Assembly: GCA_020718205.1 (NCBI GenBank)
Contig: DYSN01000029.1
Location: forward strand, 1 to 34,718
Direction: 5' to 3'
DNA length: 34,718 nt
DNA from: Draconibacterium orientale
GTDB lineage: Bacteria; Bacteroidota; Bacteroidia; Bacteroidales; UBA12170
The position numbers and the translations under genes are program-made. Each line of letters opens with the position of its first letter. The stretch's first letter is position 1. This document shows, one piece after another, positions 1-8,416 of this stretch. The notes under the pieces were generated by a model. It was not told where the DNA came from, made no database searches, and was given only the letters and a program-made list of their open reading frames with translations.

Positions 1-47
1 CATTTTAGCTGCCAAACCGTTTCCGCGATAAAATTTAATCAAATATA
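1..47 (-). promoter_or_regulatory. Possible leftward promoter and start codon at the window edge
   Basis: The first three bases are CAT, which would be an ATG on the minus strand reading out of the window. On that strand TATATTTG, a match to the Bacteroidota -7 consensus TAnnTTTG, lies at 47-40. That would place transcription start near 33 and leave a leader of about 30 bases. No clear -33 TTTG is visible, and the gene itself lies outside the window, so this is tentative. Confidence 0.25.
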
Positions 48-91
48 AGAATTTTGTAAATGGGTTTTGAGATATATAACATTAATACCGA

Positions 92-271
92 TTATGAATT
101 GAAATGAGCTTTAAGTTCGCTTCCCTCCTGAAACCTCTTCAATTCTATATCGGCAAAAATGCTGCAACTGGGATTGGAAAGCATTTCCCTGACTGTCGCA
201 GGCATCCGCACTAGCGGGGAAAACTCTGGTTTCAAAGCATTATTTTCAATGACTGATTTAAGATGAATGGT
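92..271 (-). pseudogene. Unrecognised short reading frame, possible 3' remnant of a gene
   Basis: On the minus strand a 59-codon frame is open between stops at 272-274 and 92-94. Its composition looks protein-like: charged and hydrophobic residues alternate, and it contains MPATVREMLSNP and ends in ELKAHFNS. The only ATG codons are internal (203-205 and 182-184) and a TTG lies at 233-235, so there is no good start. I do not recognise a family. It lies just upstream of the amylase promoter and could be the decayed end of a gene, a 30-40-residue protein, or chance. Confidence 0.25.
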
Positions 272-290
272 TTAATCAGGAATATTCTTT

Positions 291-298
291 TATTTTTG
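291..298 (+). promoter_or_regulatory. -7 promoter box of the amylase gene
   Basis: TATTTTTG matches the Bacteroidota -7 consensus TAnnTTTG exactly. Its last base is 27 bases before the amylase ATG, giving a predicted leader of about 20 bases. The -33 element is weak. Confidence 0.5.
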
Positions 299-324
299 CC
301 TCACTAACCCCAATTTACAAAACC

Positions 325-1959
325 ATGTTTATATTTAATATTTTCTTCATTTTCAGTGTGATAACTGGTTTTTTCTCGCCCGATGAGAAAAAAGAAACAA
401 CTCCTTTCGATTGGAAAAATGCCACGGTTTATTTTATGCTCACCGATCGGTTTTATAATGGCGACCCCACCAACGATGTGAATTTCAACCGAATAAACCA
501 AACTCATGAAACAAGAAGATTCATGGGGGGCGATATCAAAGGCATCACCAAAAAAATTGAAGAAGGCTATTTTAATAAGCTTGGCGTCGATGCCATTTGG
601 TTTTCGCCGGTCAACGAGCAAATTCACGGCTCTGTGAACGAAGGTCAGGGCGAAACATACGCTTTTCATGGTTACTGGATTAGAGACTGGAGCTCCATGG
701 AGCCGAATTTTGGCAACGAGGCCGACCTGCCGGAGCTTATGCGTGTGGCTCATGCTCATGGCATCCGTATTTTACTCGACGTGATTATCAATCATACCGG
801 ACCTGTTACCGATACTGATCCTGTTTGGCCTGCAGATTGGGTGCGCACCGAACCACAATGTAATTATCAAAACTACAATAGCACGGTGTTTTGCACTTTG
901 GTAAAAAATCTTCCGGATGTACGCACCGAACAAACACAATCTGTTGAACTGCCCCAAAGTCTGCTTGACAAGTGGGCAAGTGAAAATCGCTTAGACAAGG
1001 AGTTATCCGAGCTCGATGCATTTTTTGCCCGCACCGGATATCCCAGAACCCCAAGATATTACATTATAAAATGGATTACCGACTATATCAGAAAGTTTGG
1101 AATCGATGGCTTTAGAGTGGATACCGTGAAACATACCGAAGCCGATGTTTGGGCGGATTTGGCTAAAGAAGCTCAAATAGCTTTCGATGAATGGAAAGCT
1201 AAAAATCCGGAGCCCATTCAGCAAAATCAGGATTTCTTTATGGTGGCCGAGACCTATAATTTCGGTGCGCTAAATGGCCGTCTCTTCGATTTTGGAGATA
1301 AAAAAGTGGATTATTTTGCGGCTGGATTCGACAGTCAAATCAATTTTGGCTTCAAAGGCGATGCTCATAAAAGCTACGAAGAAATCTTCTCTTCCTATTC
1401 GCAAATACTCAACGAAGGCGAGCTACAGGGTGTAACCTTCATGAACTACATCAGCTCTCACGACGATGGTTGGCCTTTCGATACTGCCCGCAAAAGAACT
1501 TTCGAGTCGGCCACCAAACTGTTGCTGGCTCCCGGACAAGCTCAGATATACTATGGTGACGAGATAGCGCGTCCGCTCACAGTTGAAGGAGCACAAGGCG
1601 ATGCCAATCTGCGGGGCTTCATGCCATGGAACGACCCGACGCATCAGGATTTATTGCTGCATTGGCAGAAATTAGGCCAGTTCAGGCAGAATCACCTTTC
1701 AATCGGAGCAGGAGCTCATGAAATGGTCAGTGCCAAACCCTATGTTTTTGGCCGCACCTATCAAAAAAACAACGTGGAAGACCGTGTAATCGTTGCGCTC
1801 GATTTGCCAAAAGGTGAAACAGAAATAACTGTTGCTGAATACTTTGCCGATGGGTTGGAGATTTTTGATGCTTACTCTGGCAAATCGTACAAAGTAGCTC
1901 AGGGCAAGGTGAAAGTAAAAACCGATGCGGGGATTGTATTACTCGAAAGAATGAATTAA
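325..1959 (+). CDS. Alpha-amylase family glycoside hydrolase (GH13)
   Basis: Hydrolyses alpha-1,4-glucan linkages in starch or maltodextrin, probably in the periplasm or at the surface. The 544-residue protein starts with a short hydrophobic leader (about residues 1-17). All four GH13 motifs are present: DVIINH (152-157), GFRVDTVKH (262-270) with nucleophile Asp266, VAET (307-310) with acid/base Glu309, and SSHDD (377-381) with Asp380. A C-terminal all-beta domain follows from about 460. The start is supported by the -7 box 27 bases upstream. A predicted outer-membrane barrel gene follows after 45 bases on the same strand and may be co-transcribed. The GH13 call is firm. Subfamily and exact substrate cannot be fixed from motifs, and there is no susC/susD pair here. 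Confidence 0.92.
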   Translation: MFIFNIFFIFSVITGFFSPDEKKETTPFDWKNATVYFMLTDRFYNGDPTNDVNFNRINQTHETRRFMGGDIKGITKKIEEGYFNKLGVDAIWFSPVNEQIHGSVNEGQGETYAFHGYWIRDWSSMEPNFGNEADLPELMRVAHAHGIRILLDVIINHTGPVTDTDPVWPADWVRTEPQCNYQNYNSTVFCTLVKNLPDVRTEQTQSVELPQSLLDKWASENRLDKELSELDAFFARTGYPRTPRYYIIKWITDYIRKFGIDGFRVDTVKHTEADVWADLAKEAQIAFDEWKAKNPEPIQQNQDFFMVAETYNFGALNGRLFDFGDKKVDYFAAGFDSQINFGFKGDAHKSYEEIFSSYSQILNEGELQGVTFMNYISSHDDGWPFDTARKRTFESATKLLLAPGQAQIYYGDEIARPLTVEGAQGDANLRGFMPWNDPTHQDLLLHWQKLGQFRQNHLSIGAGAHEMVSAKPYVFGRTYQKNNVEDRVIVALDLPKGETEITVAEYFADGLEIFDAYSGKSYKVAQGKVKVKTDAGIVLLERMN

Positions 1960-2004
1960 TGGCGGGTTTAGGTATTTTTTAGCGTTTTGAAGATTTGAGT
2001 TATT

Positions 2005-3234
2005 ATGAGAAATGCAAATATTTTTTTGGGAGTTTTATTCGTTATTTTTTTTGCATTTAATATGAATCAAAATGCTGAAGCTCAGGATTTACACGATTCC
2101 TATATTGAAGCATTTGCAACACTAAACGAATCCTTTTCAGCTACAGATGTTCATAGGAAAACCATCATCGATTCGGCGGAAAAGAAACATCTGATATCGG
2201 AGTTTACAGAGTTCAATAAAAAAGCAGAGAAACTATTCAAAATCATTCCCATCCCCTTATATACTTATTCGTCCGAAGCGGGAAATGTGTTTGGTCTGGC
2301 CAAGTACAATGTGGTGAAACTCTACAAAAACGACAGCATAACCCAGCCCAGCAAGTTGACCGAGGTATTTACCATGTCGAGCAAAGGGAGAATCAATGCT
2401 TCTGTTACATCGGAGCTGGTTTTTAAAAATAACAAGTTTGTGCTGCTCAGTTTTGTGAATTTCAAAAAGAACCCCGAATATATTTACGGCATCGGAAATT
2501 CGGTCGATTTCGACAGTAAAGAAAGCATTACCACCGACAGATTTAAGTTTAATGCCGTGGGACTGTACAAAGTTTATAAGGATTTTTATTTGGGGGGAGC
2601 CATAGATTATGCCAATTATTTCAAAATTGAAACCGACACATCCAGCTTCCTGGCTAAGGAACAAGTGCTGGGAATAGATGGTGGAATCCACATGGGAGTT
2701 GGTTTATCGGGGGGCTGGGACAACCGCGACAACCGCTATAATTCCACCAAGGGAGCCTATCTTTTTGCTACCGCCTATTGGTATACCAAAGCCCTTGGAA
2801 GCACCTATAATTATACAACACTGGAGGTTGATGCACGTAAATTCTTCAATCCCTGGTATAAGCATATCGTTGCTATTCAGGCTACTACATCGTTTCACAA
2901 TCACGATGTTCCCTTTTACGAAATGGCCATGCTCGGCGGAGAAAACAAGATGCGGGGATATTATAAAGGGTCTTTGCGCGATAATGTTTTGGTCGATGCC
3001 CAATTGGAATACAGAATGCCCATTTGGAATATTTTCGGTATCACAGCCTGGGTTGGCACAGGTCGTGTAGCGCCGTCGTACAAGCAAATGACCATCGATA
3101 ATTTTTGGTTTAGCTATGGCGGGGGCGTGAGAATTATGGTCGATACACAGCACCAAACCAATGTGAGAGTAGATTTTGGCTTTGGCCCAAAAGGCGTTCA
3201 TGGATTCTACATTAATTTCGCTGAGGCTTTTTAA
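2005..3234 (+). CDS. Outer-membrane barrel protein of the Omp85/D15 surface-antigen type
   Basis: The 409-residue protein begins with a signal peptide (hydrophobic core about 7-20, likely cleavage after AEAQ near residue 27). The rest is rich in alternating aromatic beta strands. The C-terminal half has the pattern of the bacterial surface antigen (D15) domain: GGWDNRDNRYNSTKGAY, then GGENKMRGYYKGSLRDN, and a final strand ending in Phe. There is no string of POTRA domains; about 100 residues precede the barrel, so it is a short Omp85-like protein and not BamA. It lies 45 bases behind the GH13 gene, which suggests a shared transcript but not a shared function. Transport or anchoring roles are conjecture. 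Confidence 0.75.
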   Translation: MRNANIFLGVLFVIFFAFNMNQNAEAQDLHDSYIEAFATLNESFSATDVHRKTIIDSAEKKHLISEFTEFNKKAEKLFKIIPIPLYTYSSEAGNVFGLAKYNVVKLYKNDSITQPSKLTEVFTMSSKGRINASVTSELVFKNNKFVLLSFVNFKKNPEYIYGIGNSVDFDSKESITTDRFKFNAVGLYKVYKDFYLGGAIDYANYFKIETDTSSFLAKEQVLGIDGGIHMGVGLSGGWDNRDNRYNSTKGAYLFATAYWYTKALGSTYNYTTLEVDARKFFNPWYKHIVAIQATTSFHNHDVPFYEMAMLGGENKMRGYYKGSLRDNVLVDAQLEYRMPIWNIFGITAWVGTGRVAPSYKQMTIDNFWFSYGGGVRIMVDTQHQTNVRVDFGFGPKGVHGFYINFAEAF

Positions 3235-3247
3235 TGAGAGCCATCAT

Positions 3248-3264
3248 ATTCTCATCATGAGAAT
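3248..3264. repeat. Palindrome between convergent genes
   Basis: ATTCTCAT-C-ATGAGAAT has perfect 8-base arms. It sits in the 60-base gap between two convergent genes. There is no T run on either strand, so a terminator role is possible but not shown. Confidence 0.45.
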
Positions 3265-3294
3265 GGGAAGGGCGGGCTTAAAAATCATTATAAA

Positions 3295-3945
3295 TTAAAA
3301 AATCCGCACCGAAAATCCAATTCGTGCAATAGGCAAGCCCGTGAAATAGTTTTTTAATCTATCCGATGGATGATTTTCGCTAAATCGCCCTTCAATGGTG
3401 TATTGTCGCTGCACAAACATTAGTTTAGCTCCAAACTCCACAAAAAATTCCAGTGATTTACTTTTATTCAACGGCGTATGAACCCCATACATCACGGCGA
3501 GATTGTGCTGTTTTTCTGAGAATTCTGCATAGCTTCCCTCTGATGTACCGGCAAAATGACCTGGGTCGTCGATATAATTTCCGGTTTGTAAATATTGATA
3601 TTCAAAGGTCCATTGTCTTATTTTATTCCACCGTCGGGGAGAATCCCAGCGTCGGAAATAGTTGATTCCCACACCATTTTGGTTGGCCCAGTGTGCAAGC
3701 CATGTAATTCCAAATCCCCCGTTATCATAGTCCACTTCGTCGATAATGGGGAAATAATAAACCAATCCAAACCCGCTCCTGACATCTTTTTTGGGTTCAA
3801 GCAGAAAATCTACAGTAATGCCGTGCATGGTTTTTATGCCAATAACAACATCCAATTTCTGAGCCCACAGCGAGGTTGAAAGCAGAAAACCAAGAAATAA
3901 CGCTGCGAATTGAATTGCGGTTTGCCGAAGATGGTCATGAATCAT
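3295..3945 (-). CDS. Small outer-membrane barrel-like protein, paralog A
   Basis: This 216-residue protein has a signal peptide (hydrophobic about 10-27, likely cleavage after LWAQ) and beta-strand-rich sequence with aromatic girdle residues (SGFGLVYYFP, GVGINYFRRW, EYQYLQTGNYIDD), ending in Phe. That fits a small outer-membrane or periplasmic barrel of unknown role. It is clearly paralogous to the 223-residue protein encoded just upstream (4071-4742). They share SGFG-VYYFPI, NGVGINYFRRW-SP-RWNK, SGNYIDD or TGNYIDD, EF-VEFG-K-MF and YTIEG-F. It is the last gene of a three-gene minus-strand run behind the large exported protein. The 12 bases before its ATG follow a fossil copy of that protein's 3' end. 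I do not recognise a characterised family. Confidence 0.75.
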   Translation of the reverse strand: MIHDHLRQTAIQFAALFLGFLLSTSLWAQKLDVVIGIKTMHGITVDFLLEPKKDVRSGFGLVYYFPIIDEVDYDNGGFGITWLAHWANQNGVGINYFRRWDSPRRWNKIRQWTFEYQYLQTGNYIDDPGHFAGTSEGSYAEFSEKQHNLAVMYGVHTPLNKSKSLEFFVEFGAKLMFVQRQYTIEGRFSENHPSDRLKNYFTGLPIARIGFSVRIF

Positions 3946-3957
3946 AGAAATGGAGAT

Positions 3958-3990
3958 TTATATTTTAATATTGTGATAAAGATAATAATT
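3958..3990 (-). pseudogene. Fossil copy of the 3' end of the large T9SS gene
   Basis: Read on the minus strand, this stretch ends in a frame NYYLYHNIKI-stop. The true end of the large exported protein at 4754 reads NIYLYHIIKI-stop. The nucleotides match almost base for base over about 30 positions. The fossil stop lies 12 bases before the paralog A start, and the real stop lies 11 bases before the paralog B start. This is best explained by tandem duplication of a unit containing the gene tail plus the barrel gene. Confidence 0.65.
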
Positions 3991-4070
3991 TCCTAATCTC
4001 CACAACGACTTCTTTCTAAAATTCTACTATGAAAGCGCTCATGTAAAAGGTACCTTCAAAAACCAGTTTA

Positions 4071-4742
4071 TCAGCCTTTTGATTTGAAGAGTCTCATGGT
4101 CAATCCTACATGCACAAATGGTGAAAAAGAAGGGAAAAATTCAACTTTGTCCGAAGGTGTTTGTTCCCTAAAAGTTCCTTCGATGGTATATTTTCTTTCA
4201 ATAAACATGATCTTTGTCCCAAATTCTATAAAAAATTCTGTTGTTTTGCGGTGATCCAACACCGTATGAAAGCCATACGCCAAAGCAATATTGTGATACA
4301 TTTGGGTGAATTCGGCATAGTCTAAATCACTATTGCCAGAATAAGACCCATAATCATCGATATAATTTCCGGATTTTAAAAACTGATATTCTATAGAAAA
4401 TTGCCTGCATTTATTCCAGCGCCAGGGCGATTCCCAACGCCTGAAATAATTGATACCCACGCCATTTTGAATGGTCCAATGGGGCAAATAGATGAAGCCC
4501 AAGATACCCATGAAACCATCACTATAAAGAACGGTACTGGAAATTGGGAAATAGTAAACAGCTCCAAACCCGCTTCTGACTTCATTTTTCTCTTGAAGCA
4601 TTAGATTAGCCGTAATTCCATCCATGGTTTTTAGGCCCACATTTACTTCGTATTTCTGCCCGTTAACAATAGCCGAAACCAAAGAAAACAGAATCAAAAC
4701 CACCAGTTTAACTGCAGCTTTTTGGTGTGGAGACCAAATCAT
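4071..4742 (-). CDS. Small outer-membrane barrel-like protein, paralog B
   Basis: The 223-residue protein has a signal peptide (hydrophobic about 10-26, likely cleavage after VNGQ), then beta-rich sequence with SGFGAVYYFPI, NGVGINYFRRW and EYQFLKSGNYIDD, matching paralog A along its whole length. It carries a short C-terminal extension (KSKG) after the final strand, which paralog A lacks. The ATG lies 11 bases after the stop of the large Asp-box protein, so the two are almost certainly co-transcribed. Family unknown. A barrel embedded in the outer membrane and working with the exported partner is an inference from context only. Confidence 0.75.
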   Translation of the reverse strand: MIWSPHQKAAVKLVVLILFSLVSAIVNGQKYEVNVGLKTMDGITANLMLQEKNEVRSGFGAVYYFPISSTVLYSDGFMGILGFIYLPHWTIQNGVGINYFRRWESPWRWNKCRQFSIEYQFLKSGNYIDDYGSYSGNSDLDYAEFTQMYHNIALAYGFHTVLDHRKTTEFFIEFGTKIMFIERKYTIEGTFREQTPSDKVEFFPSFSPFVHVGLTMRLFKSKG

Positions 4743-4753
4743 CTCATTGAGTT

Positions 4754-7700
4754 TTATATTTTAATAATGTGATAAAGATAAATATTTTCTGTTTCCGAAA
4801 TAAGTTTTGCCAAATAATGTCCGGCAGGCTGATTGGTCAAATCAATTTCTGCTCTTCCGTTGGTGGAGTTTAGGTTTCCAGTCTCCACGGGGCGACCCAT
4901 GTCCGAAATAATTTCATAGCGAAAATGCTCACCATTTGGTAATGGAATATACAAGTTTCCTGTGGTTGGAATGGGATAGGCCGTTGGCATGGTAAACGAG
5001 TCAACGGGTTTCATGCCAGTTACATCGATGCAGCCGACCACCGAAAACTCGGCAGCCGAAGCCCAGTCATTTCCATTTACTTCGCTCAGGGCAATGAGCC
5101 TGAAATGCTGACCTTCTTTGGGTTGTGCCAGCTCAATGGTTTGGGGAGCCGCTGTATTTTCCCAGGTTCCAACCGATACCGGAAGTCCCCAGTTTTCGAG
5201 ATTGTCGCTGATATAAAGCTCGTAATCCTTAATGCGCCCGTTTTCACCATCCTGCCTGTTAAGCACGGTAAACTCCGATACCAAATATTTTTCCCCCATA
5301 TCTATCTGTATTTCATGGGGATAAGTATCGTTTCCTGTACTCCAGCGGGTATGCCAAATGGTTTCCGGATCACCATCGAACGACATGGTAGCATAGCCCG
5401 GATAATTCACTTCTTCGCTGTCCACGTAAATCAGACTCCAGGTTTCTTTGGGAACCTCGGCGGGATTGTTGCAATCGTAAATGGACGGACAAGTGGTGGT
5501 GCTCACCATATTGGTGATTTCTTTGCTGTATTCCTCCCCATTTTTGTTCACTGTCATGCGCACGGAATAGTCGCCGGGATTTCCCAAAACCACTTTCGGA
5601 TTGCGGATATTGGGGTTGTTGATATACACTGGACTTGGGGTTATTTGCCAGCTCCAGGTCACACCTTCGTGATTGATGATTGAATGGTCGTCGAACCAAA
5701 GCGTGTCGAACATGCAGTTGTAGAACGATTTCTCCACCCAGGGATTGATAACGGGCTGGAAGTTTTCTGCCATCAGTGGAGCTTCCCAAACTCCGGCATT
5801 TCCGGCAACCCTGATTTCCGAATCGCGGTAAAAAGGCAAAGCCATATTCGCCGAAAATCCTGCGGGATAACCACTGCTGAAGCTTTCCCAATCGGTCATT
5901 TCAGCATCACGAACAAAAACAGATGCTTCGTGATTGGGTCCGGCATTGGTGAAAAGATAGAGAATGTCGTTGCCGTTTTCATCGGGTTGAATGACCAGAT
6001 TTTTAGTATAGGCTGAAACAGAGCCTGTGAAATCGGTCCAGGTGTCGCCACCATCTTCCGATTTAAAAACTTCTCCAATATCGCTGCTCCAGGTACCGTT
6101 GCTCAGGCAGGCATAGATGTGGTTTTCGTTGGTGGGGGAAATCACGAAATGGGTTTTGCCTTTCCAATAGTTTGTTCCGTATTCACCCGAAGTGAGCGTT
6201 GGTTTCAGCTCCCAGGTAAGTCCGCCATCCATGCTTCTATTGAAACCTTTGGTGGCCACATCGGCATACATAATGTTGTGATTTGTCTGGCTAATCTGAA
6301 TCTGCATTACGCGTCCGTTGAAATCGTGGAGCATTTGCCAGGTCACACCCATATCGGTACTTTGCCAAACGGCATCGCCTTCGCCCAGAAAAATAGTGCC
6401 GTAATAGTTGGGATGGAAGACCATATTGCCCCGTCGTCCGCCATACTCGTCCATGTTGGGGTATTTGCTGAAAATGAAACGCCCTTCGGGTTCACCTTCG
6501 GCTGTTGATGGCAAAATCCAGCCATTCCCCAAATCGTTAAAAGCTGCATGGCGTGGTTTCCCCTGAATCATCCAGCCGGTTGGAGATTCGGCACCGCCCA
6601 TTCTCAGGGCTTTTCCATTGTAGAAATCGGCAATGGCGGTGTTTCCGTTGTGATATCTTCCGCCCACAACAATATCTTCGTTCCAGCCCTGATCGAAACC
6701 CCACATATCGCTTCCAACTAATAACTCGTTGCGGCTAAAGTAATTGGCAGTGCTGGAGAAATAATCGGTGGAGAAACTCATTCCCCCATCGGTGGCCACC
6801 CAGGTATTTCCGTTGTCGAGAATTTTCATATCCTGAATGTCGGGGTGAATGGAGAAATTTCCGGTATATCCGCCAATGGCATGGAATTGGCCGCCGCTGT
6901 TGGTTGATTTAAAAAGGGTGGTAGTTCCCGCAAAAATAATGTTTTCGTTGGTTGGCGATATCTCGAGAATCAGGTCAAAATAGCCCTGACCGTTGTTCAT
7001 GGGCAGCTGACTGGTGTTTCCTGAGGCCAAAAGGCTCCAGGTGACGGAGTTCATATCGAAGCTGAGGAGGTAAGGCGTATTGTTGGAGCTGAGCAATACC
7101 GCCAAGAGTAAATCGGGATTTTGCGGGGTTGTGGCTAAGAGTCCGCCGCTCGATTGGGTCATTTCTGCAGGAAAATCGGTGTCTAAGGAAAAAGTTTGGC
7201 CGCCATCGGTGGAGTAAGCCACAGCGAAATTGTTGCCTGAGCGGGTGAGTGCAAAAATGCGAAAGCTATTGCCCGGCTGCATCTCCACATCGTAGGTTTC
7301 GGTGGTCCAGTTTCTTTGCCAGGTATTTCCGCCGTCATTCGAAATTTGAACCCCGTTGCTGGCAGCAGCAATTATTTTCTGGGGATTCTGGGGGTCGATG
7401 ACGAGCCTGTCGGCATGAAAAGGGTTGGAGCTGAGCATGGGCGACCAGGTTTGGCCGCCATCGGTGGTTTTGTGAATTTGATTTCCGGCGGAGGCAAAAA
7501 CAATTTCGGAGTTCGATGGATCGATGGCAACAGCGGTAATTCCTCCCCCGAAATAGTAATCGAGATCCAGTAATTGCCAGGTTTCGCCGTTATCGGTACT
7601 TTTATTCATAAAGCCCGTTTCGGTTCCGGCAAAGAGTATATTGGGGTTCGATTTTGAAACGTCGAAAGAATACACATTCACCTGCCAGGGACAGCTGAGG

Positions 7701-8149
7701 GGTGGGGTGGAGGAGCCGTTTTCGTTGAGCCAATAGGTATTTTTTGGCCCCAGAAACGACCAGGGCTCGTTGAGCTGTGAGGTATTTCGTGTATTAGGAG
7801 AGTTATTGAGCTGATTGAGAACAATTTGCTCAGGAAGCTGAATGGTCCCGTCGGACGAAACATAGGGTTGAACCGCATTCCACCACATTTTATAATACCG
7901 GTGAATGGCCGATTTTTCCTTACCATGATTTATTTTCCAGGCTTCGTATTCTTTTTCAATCTCCCGGAAATTGGGATTCTGTTCATAGAGCATTTTTGCC
8001 CATTGGGGGAAATTTTCTTCAAGGGCAGGCTTGTACGAAGCGATTACTCCGGGAATTTGGTCAAAGGGGGTGAGCCTTTCCTGGGCAAAAACATTGAACT
8101 GAAATGCAGCGAGCAATACTAAAAGCAGACGAACGATTGATTTATTCAT
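4754..8149 (-). CDS. Secreted Asp-box repeat protein with PKD, discoidin and T9SS sorting domains
   Basis: This 1131-residue protein has a signal peptide (about 1-22, ending NVFAQ). A long sortilin/BNR-type propeller region follows, with at least seven Asp boxes (for example STDNGETW, TTDGGQTW, SNDGGNTW, STDMGVTW, SEDGGDTW) over about residues 170-740. A PKD-like fold lies around 815-890 (NPGDYSVRMTV). An F5/8 type C (discoidin) carbohydrate-binding domain spans about 905-1040 (MSFDGDPETIWHTRWS). The last 75 residues form a T9SS C-terminal sorting domain (YPIPTTGNLYI, GHYLAKL). It should be exported by T9SS and displayed or released at the surface, probably binding glycans. No catalytic residues identify it as a sialidase. 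It heads an operon with the two barrel paralogs. Confidence 0.85.
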   Translation of the reverse strand: MNKSIVRLLLVLLAAFQFNVFAQERLTPFDQIPGVIASYKPALEENFPQWAKMLYEQNPNFREIEKEYEAWKINHGKEKSAIHRYYKMWWNAVQPYVSSDGTIQLPEQIVLNQLNNSPNTRNTSQLNEPWSFLGPKNTYWLNENGSSTPPLSCPWQVNVYSFDVSKSNPNILFAGTETGFMNKSTDNGETWQLLDLDYYFGGGITAVAIDPSNSEIVFASAGNQIHKTTDGGQTWSPMLSSNPFHADRLVIDPQNPQKIIAAASNGVQISNDGGNTWQRNWTTETYDVEMQPGNSFRIFALTRSGNNFAVAYSTDGGQTFSLDTDFPAEMTQSSGGLLATTPQNPDLLLAVLLSSNNTPYLLSFDMNSVTWSLLASGNTSQLPMNNGQGYFDLILEISPTNENIIFAGTTTLFKSTNSGGQFHAIGGYTGNFSIHPDIQDMKILDNGNTWVATDGGMSFSTDYFSSTANYFSRNELLVGSDMWGFDQGWNEDIVVGGRYHNGNTAIADFYNGKALRMGGAESPTGWMIQGKPRHAAFNDLGNGWILPSTAEGEPEGRFIFSKYPNMDEYGGRRGNMVFHPNYYGTIFLGEGDAVWQSTDMGVTWQMLHDFNGRVMQIQISQTNHNIMYADVATKGFNRSMDGGLTWELKPTLTSGEYGTNYWKGKTHFVISPTNENHIYACLSNGTWSSDIGEVFKSEDGGDTWTDFTGSVSAYTKNLVIQPDENGNDILYLFTNAGPNHEASVFVRDAEMTDWESFSSGYPAGFSANMALPFYRDSEIRVAGNAGVWEAPLMAENFQPVINPWVEKSFYNCMFDTLWFDDHSIINHEGVTWSWQITPSPVYINNPNIRNPKVVLGNPGDYSVRMTVNKNGEEYSKEITNMVSTTTCPSIYDCNNPAEVPKETWSLIYVDSEEVNYPGYATMSFDGDPETIWHTRWSTGNDTYPHEIQIDMGEKYLVSEFTVLNRQDGENGRIKDYELYISDNLENWGLPVSVGTWENTAAPQTIELAQPKEGQHFRLIALSEVNGNDWASAAEFSVVGCIDVTGMKPVDSFTMPTAYPIPTTGNLYIPLPNGEHFRYEIISDMGRPVETGNLNSTNGRAEIDLTNQPAGHYLAKLISETENIYLYHIIKI

Positions 8150-8176
8150 GGTTGGAATTGTTGTTGGATTTGGTTA

Positions 8177-8184
8177 CAAATTTA
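8177..8184 (-). promoter_or_regulatory. -7 box of the T9SS gene operon
   Basis: TAAATTTG on the minus strand matches TAnnTTTG. Its last base lies 28 bases before the ATG, giving a leader of about 20 bases. The -33 element is weak. Confidence 0.4.
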
Positions 8185-8230
8185 TTTTTTAAAATTGGTT
8201 CTGCCATTTTTTATGCCCCAAAATATCCCG

Positions 8231-8290
8231 CGTTTTCAAAACGTGTCCGTTTTTGTGCCTTTTTTACCCATGTTTGAAAGATATGGGTAA
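8231..8290. repeat. Two palindromes in the gap upstream of the T9SS operon
   Basis: The 267-base gap from 8150 to 8416 has no gene. It holds CGTTTT-C-AAAACG (8231-8243) and TTACCCAT (8264-8271) paired with ATGGGTAA (8283-8290) across 11 bases. Neither is followed by a T run in the direction of the upstream gene, so operators are as likely as terminators. The rest is AT-rich with no recognisable content. Confidence 0.4.
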
Positions 8291-8416
8291 TTATTACTCA
8301 CGTTTTTAGGTTTGATGCCTCCAAAAAAGTTTAGAGGATTAAGCGATATTATTTAATATTATTTATTCCTATTTAATCTCCTCACTGAAAGTTTCTTCCA
8401 AATACTCTCAGCAAAT

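Noticed and set aside
8264..8290. TTACCCAT/ATGGGTAA hairpin as a terminator for the Schlafen-like gene
   Set aside because: On the minus strand the stem is followed by an A run, not a T run, so it does not fit an intrinsic terminator in that direction.
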